DNA of 64,000 nt from contig CAWHKC010000004.1 of the NCBI GenBank assembly GCA_963829835.1, positions 558,001 to 622,000 on the forward strand, given 5' to 3'. Below are positions 16,419-24,871 of the stretch, in pieces; the first letter of the stretch is position 1; each line of letters starts with the position of its first letter. A program made the translations under genes and the position numbers. The stretch is from Berkiella sp963829835 (lineage in GTDB: Bacteria > Pseudomonadota > Gammaproteobacteria > Berkiellales > Berkiellaceae). The notes below the pieces were generated by a model. That model saw nothing but the letters and a program-made list of their open reading frames with translations, did not search any database and was not told where the DNA came from.

Positions 16419-17270
16419 ATGACTACATTTTATTTTGTTGATGACTCTCTACCGGTTCGTGATGCAAAAGGTGCTTTACTCAAAGTCACTACAGAACAGT
16501 ATATGAGCTGTCTTGTTAATAAAAACAAAAATATTCATGTTTATGAAAACATAGATGATGCTATCGACGTCGCCAATGATGGCGTAAAAGAAGGGGATAT
16601 CAAGCAATATCCTATTTTTACTTTAGAGTATGCTGGCAAAGGAAGAAACGCTTCATATGAATTAGATAATGGTGATAAGGTTCCAGCAAAAATCATCCCT
16701 TTCAATAAAGCAAAAGTAACCGGCGTTTCTCTTGAGCATGTTGATCATAGATTCAAAGCTATCAGTTTGGCTGAAAAAGCTGAACAAAAATCTGAACATC
16801 ATGCAAAACATGCTCCTTCCAGAGGAAGTCGTTTCCTATCAGGCGTAAAAACTGTTGCCAGACCCAGTGTGATTGTGGGTGTTGCTGCTGGAGCCGGTAC
16901 CTATTTCTTAAATGGGCTTTCTTATGTTCCAAGTATTCTCTCAAATTTTATCGGAACTGCTGCAAGAACTGTGTTCCCAAAAGTAGTACCTGCTGAGATT
17001 GCGGTTGCTGCCACTGCCGGGGTTGCCACGTTAGCTTCAACTGAAGTTGGCCAAAGAGTAGCGAGTCAGGCTTATAAACACGTCCTGAGTCCAGTAGCGA
17101 GTCGAGCTCATAAACACGTCCTGAGTCCAGTAGCGAGTCGAGCTCATAAACATATCGTGAGTCCGCTTTGGAATTATGCCCGATCTAAAACCGCATCAAC
17201 AGCCGCTGTCAGTGCGCCTACCGATGCTGCGCCTGAAGTTGTTGTAAAGAAAAAAGCAGCGAACCGTTAA
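16419..17270 (+). CDS. Orphan protein with three 12-residue repeats
   Basis: 283 residues with no family I recognise. The first 115 residues look like a compact alpha/beta domain (MTTFYFVDDSLPVRDAKG...). Then comes a basic His/Lys stretch, a hydrophobic Ala/Gly/Val region (about 148-208, possibly two membrane helices), three tandem units VASxAxKHVLSP (214-249), and a Lys-ending tail. The ribosome site AAAGAGG is good. A membrane-inserting secreted effector is one possible reading, but nothing proves it. Its 3' end faces groEL across a bidirectional terminator. Confidence 0.7.
   Translation: MTTFYFVDDSLPVRDAKGALLKVTTEQYMSCLVNKNKNIHVYENIDDAIDVANDGVKEGDIKQYPIFTLEYAGKGRNASYELDNGDKVPAKIIPFNKAKVTGVSLEHVDHRFKAISLAEKAEQKSEHHAKHAPSRGSRFLSGVKTVARPSVIVGVAAGAGTYFLNGLSYVPSILSNFIGTAARTVFPKVVPAEIAVAATAGVATLASTEVGQRVASQAYKHVLSPVASRAHKHVLSPVASRAHKHIVSPLWNYARSKTASTAAVSAPTDAAPEVVVKKKAANR
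17058..17165 (+). repeat. 36-bp in-frame tandem repeat, three copies
   Basis: Three consecutive 36-bp units encode VASxAxKHVLSP/IVSP inside the orphan gene at 16419. Units 2 and 3 are nearly identical in DNA (GTAGCGAGTCGAGCTCATAA), so the expansion is recent. Copy number could vary between strains without breaking the frame. Confidence 0.9.
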
Positions 17271-17313
17271 AGGTGATGAGTGAAAGGGGTCAAGTTTACG
17301 CTTCCCCTTTCAT

Positions 17314-17344
17314 AAAAAAAACCCCGCGACATGCGCGGGGTTTT
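17314..17344. terminator. Bidirectional Rho-independent terminator
   Basis: An A-tract, then CCCCGCG (17322-17328), loop ACATG, CGCGGGG (17334-17340), then TTTT. It lies between the convergent orphan gene and groEL and can stop transcription from both sides. Confidence 0.92.
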
Positions 17345-17368
17345 AACATAACAGAATGATAACAAGGC

Positions 17369-19027
17369 TTACATCATGCCGCCCATGCCACCCATTCCGC
17401 CCATGCCGCCCATACCGCCCATGTCAGCTGCGCCTTCAGAGCCGCTTTCTTTAGGGATATCAGCAATCATGCAATCGGTGGTAATCATCAAACCTGCTAC
17501 AGAAGCAGCATTTTGAAGCGCACTACGGGTTACTTTGGTTGGATCCAAAATACCCATGGCGATCATGTCACCATATTCACCGGTCGCTGCGTTAAAACCA
17601 AAATTACCTTTACCTTCGATAACTTTATTCAACACAACAGAAGGCTCGCCGCCTGCATTGGAAACGATTTGACGTAAAGGCGCTTCAAGCGCACGTGCAA
17701 CAATATTCACGCCCAAATCTTGATCTGTGTTATCAGTTTTCACTTTTCGCACAGCTTCAATAACGCGCACTAATGCCACGCCACCACCAGGAACCACACC
17801 TTCTTCAACCGCAGCACGGGTTGCATGCAAAGCATCTTCCACGCGCGCTTTCTTCTCTTTCATTTCAACTTCAGTCGCAGCGCCCACTTTGATAACCGCA
17901 ACACCGCCAGCAAGTTTTGCAACGCGTTCTTGCAATTTTTCACGATCGTAATCAGAAGTGGTTTCATCAAGTTGCTTACGAATAGACTCTACGCGTGCTT
18001 TGATGTCTTTGCTATCGCCACTACCATCAATAATGGTGGTGTTGTCTTTGTTGATAACAACGCGTTTAGCTGTTCCCAAATCTGTCACAGTCGCTTTTTC
18101 TAACGTTAAGCCAATTTCTTCTGAAATCACATTGGCAGCCGTTAAAACAGCAACGTCTTGTAACATTGCTTTACGACGATCACCAAAGCCAGGTGCTTTC
18201 ACAGCACATACTTTGACCACACCACGGATAGTATTGACAACTAAAGTTGCTAAGGCTTCGCCTTCAACATCTTCAGCAACAATTAACAATGGGCGACCTG
18301 CTTTAGCAACACTTTCCAAGACAGGAAGCATGTCACGAATAGAGGAAATTTTCTTATCGACCAACAAAATGTAAGGATTTTCTAATTCACAGGTCATGTT
18401 TTGTTGATTATTAATGAAGTAAGGTGAGAGGTAGCCACGATCAAATTGCATACCTTCAACTACTTCTAACTCATCTTCTAAACCACTACCGTCTTCAACG
18501 GTAATAACGCCTTCAATTTTAACGCGATCCATAGCTTTAGCAATGATGTTACCAATGGTTTCATCAGAGTTAGCAGAGATCGTGCCCACTTGTGCAATGG
18601 CTTTGTTATCTTTGCAAGGCACTGAAAGTGTTTTGAGGGTTTCAACAGCGACTTTCACTGCTTTATCAATACCACGCTTCAAGTCCATTGGGTTAATCCC
18701 AGCAGCCAGAGCTTTAATGCCTTCTGCAAAAATAGCATGGGTTAATACAGTTGCAGTGGTGGTGCCATCGCCTGCATCATCAGCAGTCTTGGAAGCAACA
18801 TCCTTCACCAATTCTGCCGCAATGTTTTCTAATGGATTAGAAAGCTCTACGTTCTTAGCAACAGTTGCGCCGTCTTTGGTGATTAAAGGAGCACCAAATG
18901 ATTTTTGGATTACTACGTTACGACCTTTAGGCCCTAACGTAACACGTACCGCACGTGCTAATTTTTCAACGCCGTCTAAGCTTGCTTTACGCGCGTCAAC
19001 ATCATATAAAAATTGTTTAGCAGCCAT
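17369..19027 (-). CDS. groEL: Chaperonin GroEL
   Basis: The 60-kDa ring chaperonin that folds proteins with GroES and ATP. At 552 aa (usual 545-550), it carries the hallmark N-terminus AAKQFLYDVDARK, VTLGPKGRNVVIQKSFG, the ATP-site DGTTTATVL, and the C-terminal (GGM)n tail as five GGM units. No deviation in key residues was noticed. It lies 74 bases downstream of groES in a two-gene operon controlled by the CIRCE site at 19473. Confidence 0.99.
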   Translation of the reverse strand: MAAKQFLYDVDARKASLDGVEKLARAVRVTLGPKGRNVVIQKSFGAPLITKDGATVAKNVELSNPLENIAAELVKDVASKTADDAGDGTTTATVLTHAIFAEGIKALAAGINPMDLKRGIDKAVKVAVETLKTLSVPCKDNKAIAQVGTISANSDETIGNIIAKAMDRVKIEGVITVEDGSGLEDELEVVEGMQFDRGYLSPYFINNQQNMTCELENPYILLVDKKISSIRDMLPVLESVAKAGRPLLIVAEDVEGEALATLVVNTIRGVVKVCAVKAPGFGDRRKAMLQDVAVLTAANVISEEIGLTLEKATVTDLGTAKRVVINKDNTTIIDGSGDSKDIKARVESIRKQLDETTSDYDREKLQERVAKLAGGVAVIKVGAATEVEMKEKKARVEDALHATRAAVEEGVVPGGGVALVRVIEAVRKVKTDNTDQDLGVNIVARALEAPLRQIVSNAGGEPSVVLNKVIEGKGNFGFNAATGEYGDMIAMGILDPTKVTRSALQNAASVAGLMITTDCMIADIPKESGSEGAADMGGMGGMGGMGGMGGMM

Positions 19028-19101
19028 AATAATTCCCTACTCAATAAATATTAAAAAAATAATTAACAGATCGAACGCTATTAATAAATTGCGTTCAATC
19101 C

Positions 19102-19407
19102 TTAGTCTTCAAGAACCGCCATGATGTCTTCTTCACGCATGAACAGAAGCTCATCTTGTCCAATTTTAACCTTGGAACCGGAATATTTTCCGAAAATGAC
19201 TTTATCGCCTTCTTTGACGGTCATAGCACGCTTTTCGCCATTATCAAGCACTTTGCCAGGACCCACTCTTACGACGGTTCCCCACTGTGGCGCTTCTTTT
19301 GCGGTTTCAGGTAGAAAAATTCCACCCTCAGTTTTTTGCGGTTCATCATCTTGTTTAACGAGAACACGATCTAATAAAGGTATTACTTTCATTTTGCCAC
19401 TAGCCAT
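19102..19407 (-). CDS. groES: Co-chaperonin GroES
   Basis: The lid of the GroEL folding chamber, with mobile-loop sequence EGGIFLPETAKE and core KVIPLLDRVLVKQ. I chose the ATG at 19407 (MASGKMKVIPLL, 101 aa) because AGGAG at 19417-19421 sits nine bases upstream. A GTG two codons earlier and the ATG of MKVIPLL at 19392 (96 aa, the usual length) are alternatives. First gene of the groESL operon. Confidence 0.97.
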   Translation of the reverse strand: MASGKMKVIPLLDRVLVKQDDEPQKTEGGIFLPETAKEAPQWGTVVRVGPGKVLDNGEKRAMTVKEGDKVIFGKYSGSKVKIGQDELLFMREEDIMAVLED

Positions 19408-19472
19408 TTCCACAATCTCCTAAGAATCTTCAAACGTCACTTTAAGTCGACTGACATAATAAACAGTAGAGT

Positions 19473-19499
19473 TTAGCACTCTCCTCAATTGAGTGCTAA
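19473..19499. promoter_or_regulatory. CIRCE operator (HrcA-binding site) upstream of groESL
   Basis: A perfect inverted repeat, TTAGCACTC-N9-GAGTGCTAA, identical to the CIRCE consensus. It lies 66 bases upstream of the chosen groES start and touches the -10 box of the predicted promoter, so bound HrcA should block transcription. This predicts HrcA control of the chaperonin in this genome. No hrcA gene is in the window. Confidence 0.96.
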
Positions 19500-19526
19500 T
19501 CATAAGCCAGTCTCATCCAGAGTCAA
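19499..19526 (-). promoter_or_regulatory. Sigma-70 promoter of groESL
   Basis: Read on the minus strand: TTGACT (19526-19521), 16-base spacer, TATGAT (19504-19499). Both hexamers are close to consensus. The -10 box ends at the first base of the CIRCE repeat, the usual layout for a CIRCE-repressed gene. Confidence 0.8.
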
Positions 19527-19591
19527 TAGGCACAGTAATATCCATGAACCCTTAATGAGAATGCCTATACTTTATTTGGGGGTGGACTAAA

Positions 19592-20914
19592 GTGATTTCA
19601 ATGAATGTCGGTGATAAAGATATTATCTGGGATGAGGCCTCGCCTCACCAACATACCCTTATTCTGGGATTAAAAGACAAACAATTAGTTGATGAACTTT
19701 GTCATCAGGTGAAATATTTTAACTATACGTGTATTTCCTGCAATTCGCTTGAAGAGATTTTAGAAACCATACATAACAATGAAACACACGAAAAGTTTAA
19801 CGCCATCATATTAGATACTGAATTTTGCCCAACAAATGAACCTGAACAGTTAAAAGAAATTTCAAAAACAATCCCTATTATTTTTATATCCGAACATGAT
19901 GATGTGGCAACCAGATTATTTGCGGTGAAAGCGGGAAGCCAAGCTTATTTTGTGAGGCCTTTAGAATTCACTAGCCTGATTGAAAAAATTGATCATGTTG
20001 TTACTCCTCCCAGTGAAAGCCCTCCCTTTCGCATTTTGATTATTGAAGATTCAAGAACCCAAGCCAACATTGTTCGTCTTCATTTAGAACAAGCTGGCAT
20101 GATCACTGAAATCATAATGGATCCCCTAAAGGTAATCGATGTGCTCAATGACTTTCAACCCGATTTAATTCTGCTTGATTTGTATATGCCAACCTGTTCA
20201 GGCATTGAATTGGCGAAAGTCATTAGACAACATGATCCTTTTGTTGGTATTCCGATTGTCTTTCTTTCTGCTGAAGATGATACCGATAAACAACTTATCG
20301 CTATCAGCGGTGGCGGTGATGATTTTCTAACCAAACCCATCACACCACATCATCTTATTGGTGCTGTTATTGCGCGCGCAGTTCGTTCAAGGACTTTGCG
20401 ATCTGAAATGAGTGAAGATAGTTTAACAGGGCTATTAAACCATACACGAATATTAGAACAACTGGATTTAGAAATTGCCAGAGCTAAACGCAATAAAGAT
20501 CCCTTAAGTTTTGCCATGATTGATATCGATCACTTCAAAATGGTCAATGACTCTCACGGCCATCCTGTAGGAGATAGAGTAATTAAAGGATTAGCTCGCT
20601 TATTAAAACAACGTTTGCGCAAAATGGATAGTATTGGTCGATATGGTGGAGAAGAATTTGCCATTATCTTTCCACAAACTGCCGGTGAAGCTGTCTTTAA
20701 AAAATTAGAAGAGATCCGTCTCGGTTTTTCCAAACTTTTGCACCGAAGCTCCGACCCCTTAATAGAATTTTCTGCCACATTCAGCATTGGTTTAGCACAG
20801 CTAACGCCAGAAATAGATACCTTAGATAAAATAGTGAACGGCGCCGATAAAGCACTCTATGATGCCAAAGCAAATGGACGTAATTGCATTGTTTTCTTTA
20901 ATCCTACGCAGTAA
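19592..20914 (+). CDS. Diguanylate cyclase with two receiver domains (REC-REC-GGDEF)
   Basis: 440 residues. An N-terminal receiver-like domain (about 20-135) appears degenerate. A second receiver (about 145-265) has the acidic pair in IIEDS, the phospho-acceptor Asp in DLILLDLYMP, and Lys in FLTKPITP. The GGDEF domain (about 275-438) has DIDHFKMVNDSHGHPVGD and an intact GGEEF, with an RxxD inhibitory site (RKMD) just before it. This PleD-like layout predicts c-di-GMP synthesis switched by phosphorylation. No kinase gene is adjacent. It is divergent from groESL. Confidence 0.93.
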   Translation: MISMNVGDKDIIWDEASPHQHTLILGLKDKQLVDELCHQVKYFNYTCISCNSLEEILETIHNNETHEKFNAIILDTEFCPTNEPEQLKEISKTIPIIFISEHDDVATRLFAVKAGSQAYFVRPLEFTSLIEKIDHVVTPPSESPPFRILIIEDSRTQANIVRLHLEQAGMITEIIMDPLKVIDVLNDFQPDLILLDLYMPTCSGIELAKVIRQHDPFVGIPIVFLSAEDDTDKQLIAISGGGDDFLTKPITPHHLIGAVIARAVRSRTLRSEMSEDSLTGLLNHTRILEQLDLEIARAKRNKDPLSFAMIDIDHFKMVNDSHGHPVGDRVIKGLARLLKQRLRKMDSIGRYGGEEFAIIFPQTAGEAVFKKLEEIRLGFSKLLHRSSDPLIEFSATFSIGLAQLTPEIDTLDKIVNGADKALYDAKANGRNCIVFFNPTQ

Positions 20915-21224
20915 CCTCATCTACCCACCCTAAATATTTACTATTGCCATAAATAATAGGCAGCGCAATAAATTCTGGGAATTTATAGGGATGAATGGCA
21001 ACCAATGCTTTTTCTAAGTCGGCTAGCTTTTCTTGCCTTGTTTTCATGATCATGAGAACTTCTTCTCCTGAAGTTACTTTTGCTTCCCAAAAGTAGATGG
21101 ATGAAATTTGGGGTACAATGTTCGTGCAAGCAATAAGTCTTGACTCCGTCAGTTGACGCGCGATACTTTCTGCGATGGTCGCATCAGGGCAAGTACAGAA
21201 AACCACACAATATTCGAAAGTCAT
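20904..21224 (-). CDS. cutA: CutA1-type divalent-cation tolerance protein
   Basis: A small trimeric PII-like protein of 106 aa. Family motifs are ARQLTESRLIACTNIVPQISSIYFW and HPYKFPEFIALPI. E. coli cutA also lies beside dsbD, as here. The function is linked to copper and divalent metal tolerance but is biochemically unsettled. Its 3' end overlaps the diguanylate cyclase gene by 11 bases in convergent orientation. Confidence 0.94.
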   Translation of the reverse strand: MTFEYCVVFCTCPDATIAESIARQLTESRLIACTNIVPQISSIYFWEAKVTSGEEVLMIMKTRQEKLADLEKALVAIHPYKFPEFIALPIIYGNSKYLGWVDEVTA

Positions 21225-21260
21225 AGTAGCCTCATCAGCGTAGAATTAAGGTTGAAAATA

Positions 21261-23114
21261 ATGCCGTATTGGAAGTCTAAGCACAACTTAGTTATTTGTT
21301 TAGTATTGGCACTGATAGTCTCATGGGGAAATGCTGTTGCAAATAAAGATCCGCTTTCAAACATACTGCCGAAAGTTCTTCCGTTGGACGAGGCATTCAA
21401 CTTTAAACTGACTCATGAAGAGACATCACTGCAAGCTAAATGGGAAATTGCACCACTTTGTTATATCTACCAAAAAAGTTTAACCATTAATGCGATTTCT
21501 TCTGAAGGAAAATCTTATCCCTTACTTCAAGGACAACTTCCGCAAGCTCAGGCAATTGATGATCCCTATTTTGGACGACAAACCATATACCATCATTCTT
21601 TAAATATCGAACTTCCCCTATCAAGTGACTTGCTTAATCAGGATAAAGCAACTTATACCATACAGGTGGAATTTCAAGGTTGTTCGGAATCAGGCTTTTG
21701 CTATCCCCCGACAACTAAGAACTTTGAGCTCCAAATAAGAGAGCATAAAATTAGCTCTGTTTTACCAAAACAAAACTTAACCGCCAATGCAAATGACAAT
21801 GAACTTTCACCCGCCGTGTCAGAGTCAGACATAACAGATCCTCTGGAAAAAAAGGGCTACTTTACTTCAGTTGCTACTTTTTATGTGCTTGGGCTTTTAT
21901 TAACATTTACGCCTTGCGTCTGGCCAATGATCCCCATTTTAGCCGGTGTCATTGTGGGGCAAAAGCATCTTAATACCCGAAAAGCCTTTTGGTTATCGCT
22001 ATGCTATGTACTGAGTATGGCTTTCACCTATGCATTAGCAGGTGTGGTGGTTGCCACTTTAGGTAAAAATCTACAAGCAAGTTTACAACAGCCTGGGGTT
22101 CTCATTTCCTTTTCTTTGCTTTTTGCTTTTCTTGCTGTTGTACAGCTTGGATGGATCCGCTTAACGCTACCTCATCATCTGCGATTAAAAGACATTTTAC
22201 ATGCGCTGCATGCTAAACAAGAGAGTGGCACCTATATCGGTGCTGCCATTATGGGTGTGCTAGCAACGCTTATTTCTTCACCTTGTGTGACCGCGCCACT
22301 GATTGGCGCACTTGGCTATATTTCGCATAGTGGAGATATTGTTCTGGGAGCAAGTGCACTCTTGGCAATGGGCTTAGGGATGGGTACTCTCTTGCTAGCC
22401 ATGGGAACCTTAGGTGGTAAATTCTTACCTAAATCTGGCCCATGGATGCATCACGTCAACCAAGCCTTTGCCATTATTATGTTTGGCTTAAGTTTGTTTT
22501 TACTTGATAGAGTATTTCGTGGACCATGGATTTTAGTTTTATGGGGTGGTTTATGCCTATTTATAGCCTGGTGTATGAATACTTTCAAAAGTAAAACAGG
22601 ATGGAGTGGGCGCGTTGGGATGATCTTCGTCTTTTATGCGGCTTTACTCTTTTGGGGTGCGATCAAAGGGGAACAAGATCCTCTCAAACTGCTGACTTTT
22701 AACCCATGGAGCAATGCAGAAGAAAAATCCTCAAGTTTGGTATTTCAAACAAGTAACACAATCAGTGCTTTTGAAGCCTCGCAAGCCCAAGCAAAACAGC
22801 GAGCACAACCTTTGATGCTCGTTTTCTATGCTAACTGGTGCATCTCATGTAAACATCTAGAAAGAAAGGTGTTCGACTCACCATCTGTCCAGCAGCAGTT
22901 AAAAGATTGGCAAGTCGTTCGGGCGGACATTACCGACTATAACCAAGCCAGCCAGCAATTTTTAAAGAAGTTTGATTTGATAGGACCGCCTGCTGTATTA
23001 TTTTTTGCCAAAGACGGTAGAGAGCTAACAAAGTATAGGATCGTCGGTGAAGTGTCCGAAAAAGAGTTTCTTACACAATTGGAGCGCATGAAAGCCGATT
23101 TGAATACAAAATAG
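21261..23114 (+). CDS. dsbD: Thiol:disulfide interchange protein DsbD
   Basis: An inner-membrane reductant shuttle that carries electrons from cytoplasmic thioredoxin to periplasmic DsbC/DsbG and cytochrome maturation. 617 aa from the ATG at 21261, which opens a signal peptide (VICLVLALIVSWGNAVA). The alpha domain has the Cys pair in GCSESGFCYPP. The membrane domain has Cys in TFTPCVWPM and SSPCVTAPL among eight helices. The C-terminal thioredoxin domain carries WCISC. All six redox cysteines are present. A longer frame from 21153 would overlap cutA and is rejected. Confidence 0.95.
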   Translation: MPYWKSKHNLVICLVLALIVSWGNAVANKDPLSNILPKVLPLDEAFNFKLTHEETSLQAKWEIAPLCYIYQKSLTINAISSEGKSYPLLQGQLPQAQAIDDPYFGRQTIYHHSLNIELPLSSDLLNQDKATYTIQVEFQGCSESGFCYPPTTKNFELQIREHKISSVLPKQNLTANANDNELSPAVSESDITDPLEKKGYFTSVATFYVLGLLLTFTPCVWPMIPILAGVIVGQKHLNTRKAFWLSLCYVLSMAFTYALAGVVVATLGKNLQASLQQPGVLISFSLLFAFLAVVQLGWIRLTLPHHLRLKDILHALHAKQESGTYIGAAIMGVLATLISSPCVTAPLIGALGYISHSGDIVLGASALLAMGLGMGTLLLAMGTLGGKFLPKSGPWMHHVNQAFAIIMFGLSLFLLDRVFRGPWILVLWGGLCLFIAWCMNTFKSKTGWSGRVGMIFVFYAALLFWGAIKGEQDPLKLLTFNPWSNAEEKSSSLVFQTSNTISAFEASQAQAKQRAQPLMLVFYANWCISCKHLERKVFDSPSVQQQLKDWQVVRADITDYNQASQQFLKKFDLIGPPAVLFFAKDGRELTKYRIVGEVSEKEFLTQLERMKADLNTK

Positions 23115-23946
23115 GCGATCGTGAAGGTATTTGTTGTCAACGTGTTCGATTTTGAGGCTATCATCTTCGAACGTGCTAGATAAGAATAGATAAATTGAAA
23201 TTTTGGAATTTTTAACGAAAAGTTGCTATTTGTTGACATCATGCTTCTATTTTTCGTTATTATGGCTCTATCTTTCATTATCTTGCAGGTGTCACACTGC
23301 CAGACCGAATAAAATCTTAAACAACTATCAAAAACGCAATATGCTGGCATCGTGACGGCAAATGTTGTTAACTTCTGTTAAAATTCATTAACGTGACGAT
23401 ATCTTTCTGAATCCTATAATCTAATTCAATGGAGTGCGCCTCCATCCACCTACGCTCAGAAGCTTCGGCGGACAGGCGTGGGGCTAATATCCTACGCCAC
23501 GTTGTGGCTTTAAAATGCGGCATCTTGGTGCTTATTGTTGATAATTTCGGCCAAAATTCATTATCATGACGTTATCTTCTTGAATCTTGTTGTATACAGC
23601 GGCCTGTCGACAGACCTGCCCGCAGAAGCTTCTTAGCGTAGGAGGATGGAGTCGCTTCTGAGCGCCGGAACATGGGGATCGAGAATTCCACCCGAAGGAA
23701 AAAACGGGGAACTTGAATGATTTTGAATTAAATTGTCGCTATCTTTCACGATCTTGCTGCGATCATGATGGCATTTCAGCAAAATGCATCTAAAATCGGC
23801 TATCTTTATATTATGGAAAGGATATTGTATTGATCGTGCGGTAACTTGCTAGATATTGCATGCATCTTTCGCTAACTTTCGTTATCTTGTAGACATGATA
23901 CGTAAATTGAGCCACAATAAGCCCAATAACATTGTAGGCAATCAGT
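23115..23946. other. 832-bp gene-free region, repeat-rich
   Basis: No convincing gene lies between dsbD and aroQ. The word TATCTT recurs seven times on the plus strand (near 23268, 23279, 23399, 23572, 23738, 23800 and 23883). Two diverged direct repeats (23380-23415 and 23553-23587, core AAATTCATTA) flank an inverted pair of palindromic repeats (next entry). The look is of decayed or mobile non-coding elements, or an uncharacterised RNA. The aroQ promoter must lie at its right end. Confidence 0.6.
23442..23649. repeat. Inverted pair of dispersed palindromic repeats
   Basis: Arm A (23442-23477, CCATCCACCTACGCT then AGAAGCTTC) and arm B (23614-23649) are imperfect reverse complements over about 36 bases, 136 bases apart. 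Both contain AGAAGCTTC and a GCGTAGG-type edge. A 10-bp palindrome, CTGTCGACAG, lies at 23604-23613. The short sequence at about 5062-5093 is related, so this is probably a genome-wide REP-like family. Confidence 0.7.
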
Positions 23947-24378
23947 ATGGCTAAGATATTAGTAATTCATGGACCAAACTTAAACCTGCTAGGCAAGCGC
24001 GAACCCACCTTGTACGGGAAAATTACTCTTAAAGCAATTGACCAACAATTAGGTCAATTGGCTAAAGGACACGATCTGCAGTGTTTTCAGTCCAATGCTG
24101 AACACGAGATTATAGAGAAAATTCATACTGCAAAAAAAGACAAGGTCGATGCCATTATCATCAATCCTGCCGCCTTCACACATAGTAGTATTGCCATCCG
24201 TGATGCTTTTTTAGCCGTAAGCATCCCCTTTTATGAAGTTCATCTTAGCAATATTCATGCAAGAGAAACGTTTAGACATTTAAGTTACTTATCAGATATT
24301 GCCATTGGTGTTGTTAGTGGCTTTGGTCCTCAAGGTTATTATGCTGCGATGAACGCAGCCCTTGAAAAACTTTCCTAA
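23947..24378 (+). CDS. aroQ: 3-dehydroquinate dehydratase, type II
   Basis: Third step of the shikimate pathway (3-dehydroquinate to 3-dehydroshikimate). 143 aa, dodecameric family. Motifs are ILVIHGPNLNLLGKREP at the N-terminus, QSNAEHEIIEKI, INPAAFTHSSIAIRDA, and EVHLSNIHARETFRHLSYL with the catalytic His and Arg; the lid Tyr is in EPTLYG. First gene of the common aroQ-accB-accC cluster. Confidence 0.97.
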   Translation: MAKILVIHGPNLNLLGKREPTLYGKITLKAIDQQLGQLAKGHDLQCFQSNAEHEIIEKIHTAKKDKVDAIIINPAAFTHSSIAIRDAFLAVSIPFYEVHLSNIHARETFRHLSYLSDIAIGVVSGFGPQGYYAAMNAALEKLS

Positions 24379-24406
24379 TCTTTAACTACAAATTCGAGTT
24401 GTTAAA

Positions 24407-24862
24407 ATGGATATTAGAAAGATAAAAAAGTTAATTGAAATTTTAGAAGAATCTGGTATCGCGGAAATTGAAATCCGCGAAGGCGAAGAATCCGTACGGA
24501 TTAGTCGCAAAATGGATTCTAATACGACGCAATATGTAATGGCACAGTCACCAAATACGGTTGCCGCGCCTATACATTCTGCGCCAGCCAGCAATGCAGA
24601 GACTGCTCCTGCCGCCGCAATACCTGAAGGACATATTGTCACCTCTCCTATGGTAGGAACAATGTATCGTGCGCCAGCACCGACCCAACCACCCTTTGTG
24701 GAAATTGGAGCGACAGTGCAAGCGGGTGACACATTATGCATTGTTGAAGCCATGAAAATGTTAAATCAGATCGAGGCCGACAAATCTGGGGTTATTACTG
24801 CTATTTTAGTTGAAAATGGCCAACCAGTAGAATTCGGTCAACCCCTCTTTGTAATTAAATAA
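24407..24862 (+). CDS. accB: Biotin carboxyl carrier protein of acetyl-CoA carboxylase
   Basis: Carries biotin between the AccC carboxylase and the AccAD carboxyltransferase. 151 aa. An N-terminal helical domain (MDIRKIKKLIEILEESGIAEIEI), an Ala/Pro linker, and the biotinyl domain with VEAMKMLNQIEA, whose Lys is biotinylated. It begins 28 bases after aroQ and ends 9 bases before accC. Confidence 0.97.
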   Translation: MDIRKIKKLIEILEESGIAEIEIREGEESVRISRKMDSNTTQYVMAQSPNTVAAPIHSAPASNAETAPAAAIPEGHIVTSPMVGTMYRAPAPTQPPFVEIGATVQAGDTLCIVEAMKMLNQIEADKSGVITAILVENGQPVEFGQPLFVIK

Positions 24863-24871
24863 TGGTGTTCC

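Noticed and set aside
17058..17165. Regular 36-bp repeats suggestive of a small CRISPR array
   Set aside because: Units abut with no unique spacers, are in frame and encode VASxAxKHVLSP inside a longer gene; no cas genes nearby.
18543..19124. 193-codon plus-strand frame opposite groEL
   Set aside because: Mirror frame of a highly conserved gene; Ser/Thr/Ala-rich product without ribosome site.
22937..23350. 137-codon minus-strand frame over the end of dsbD and into the gap
   Set aside because: Half of it is antisense to dsbD, the rest is AT-rich repeat sequence; no ribosome site and no family-like sequence.
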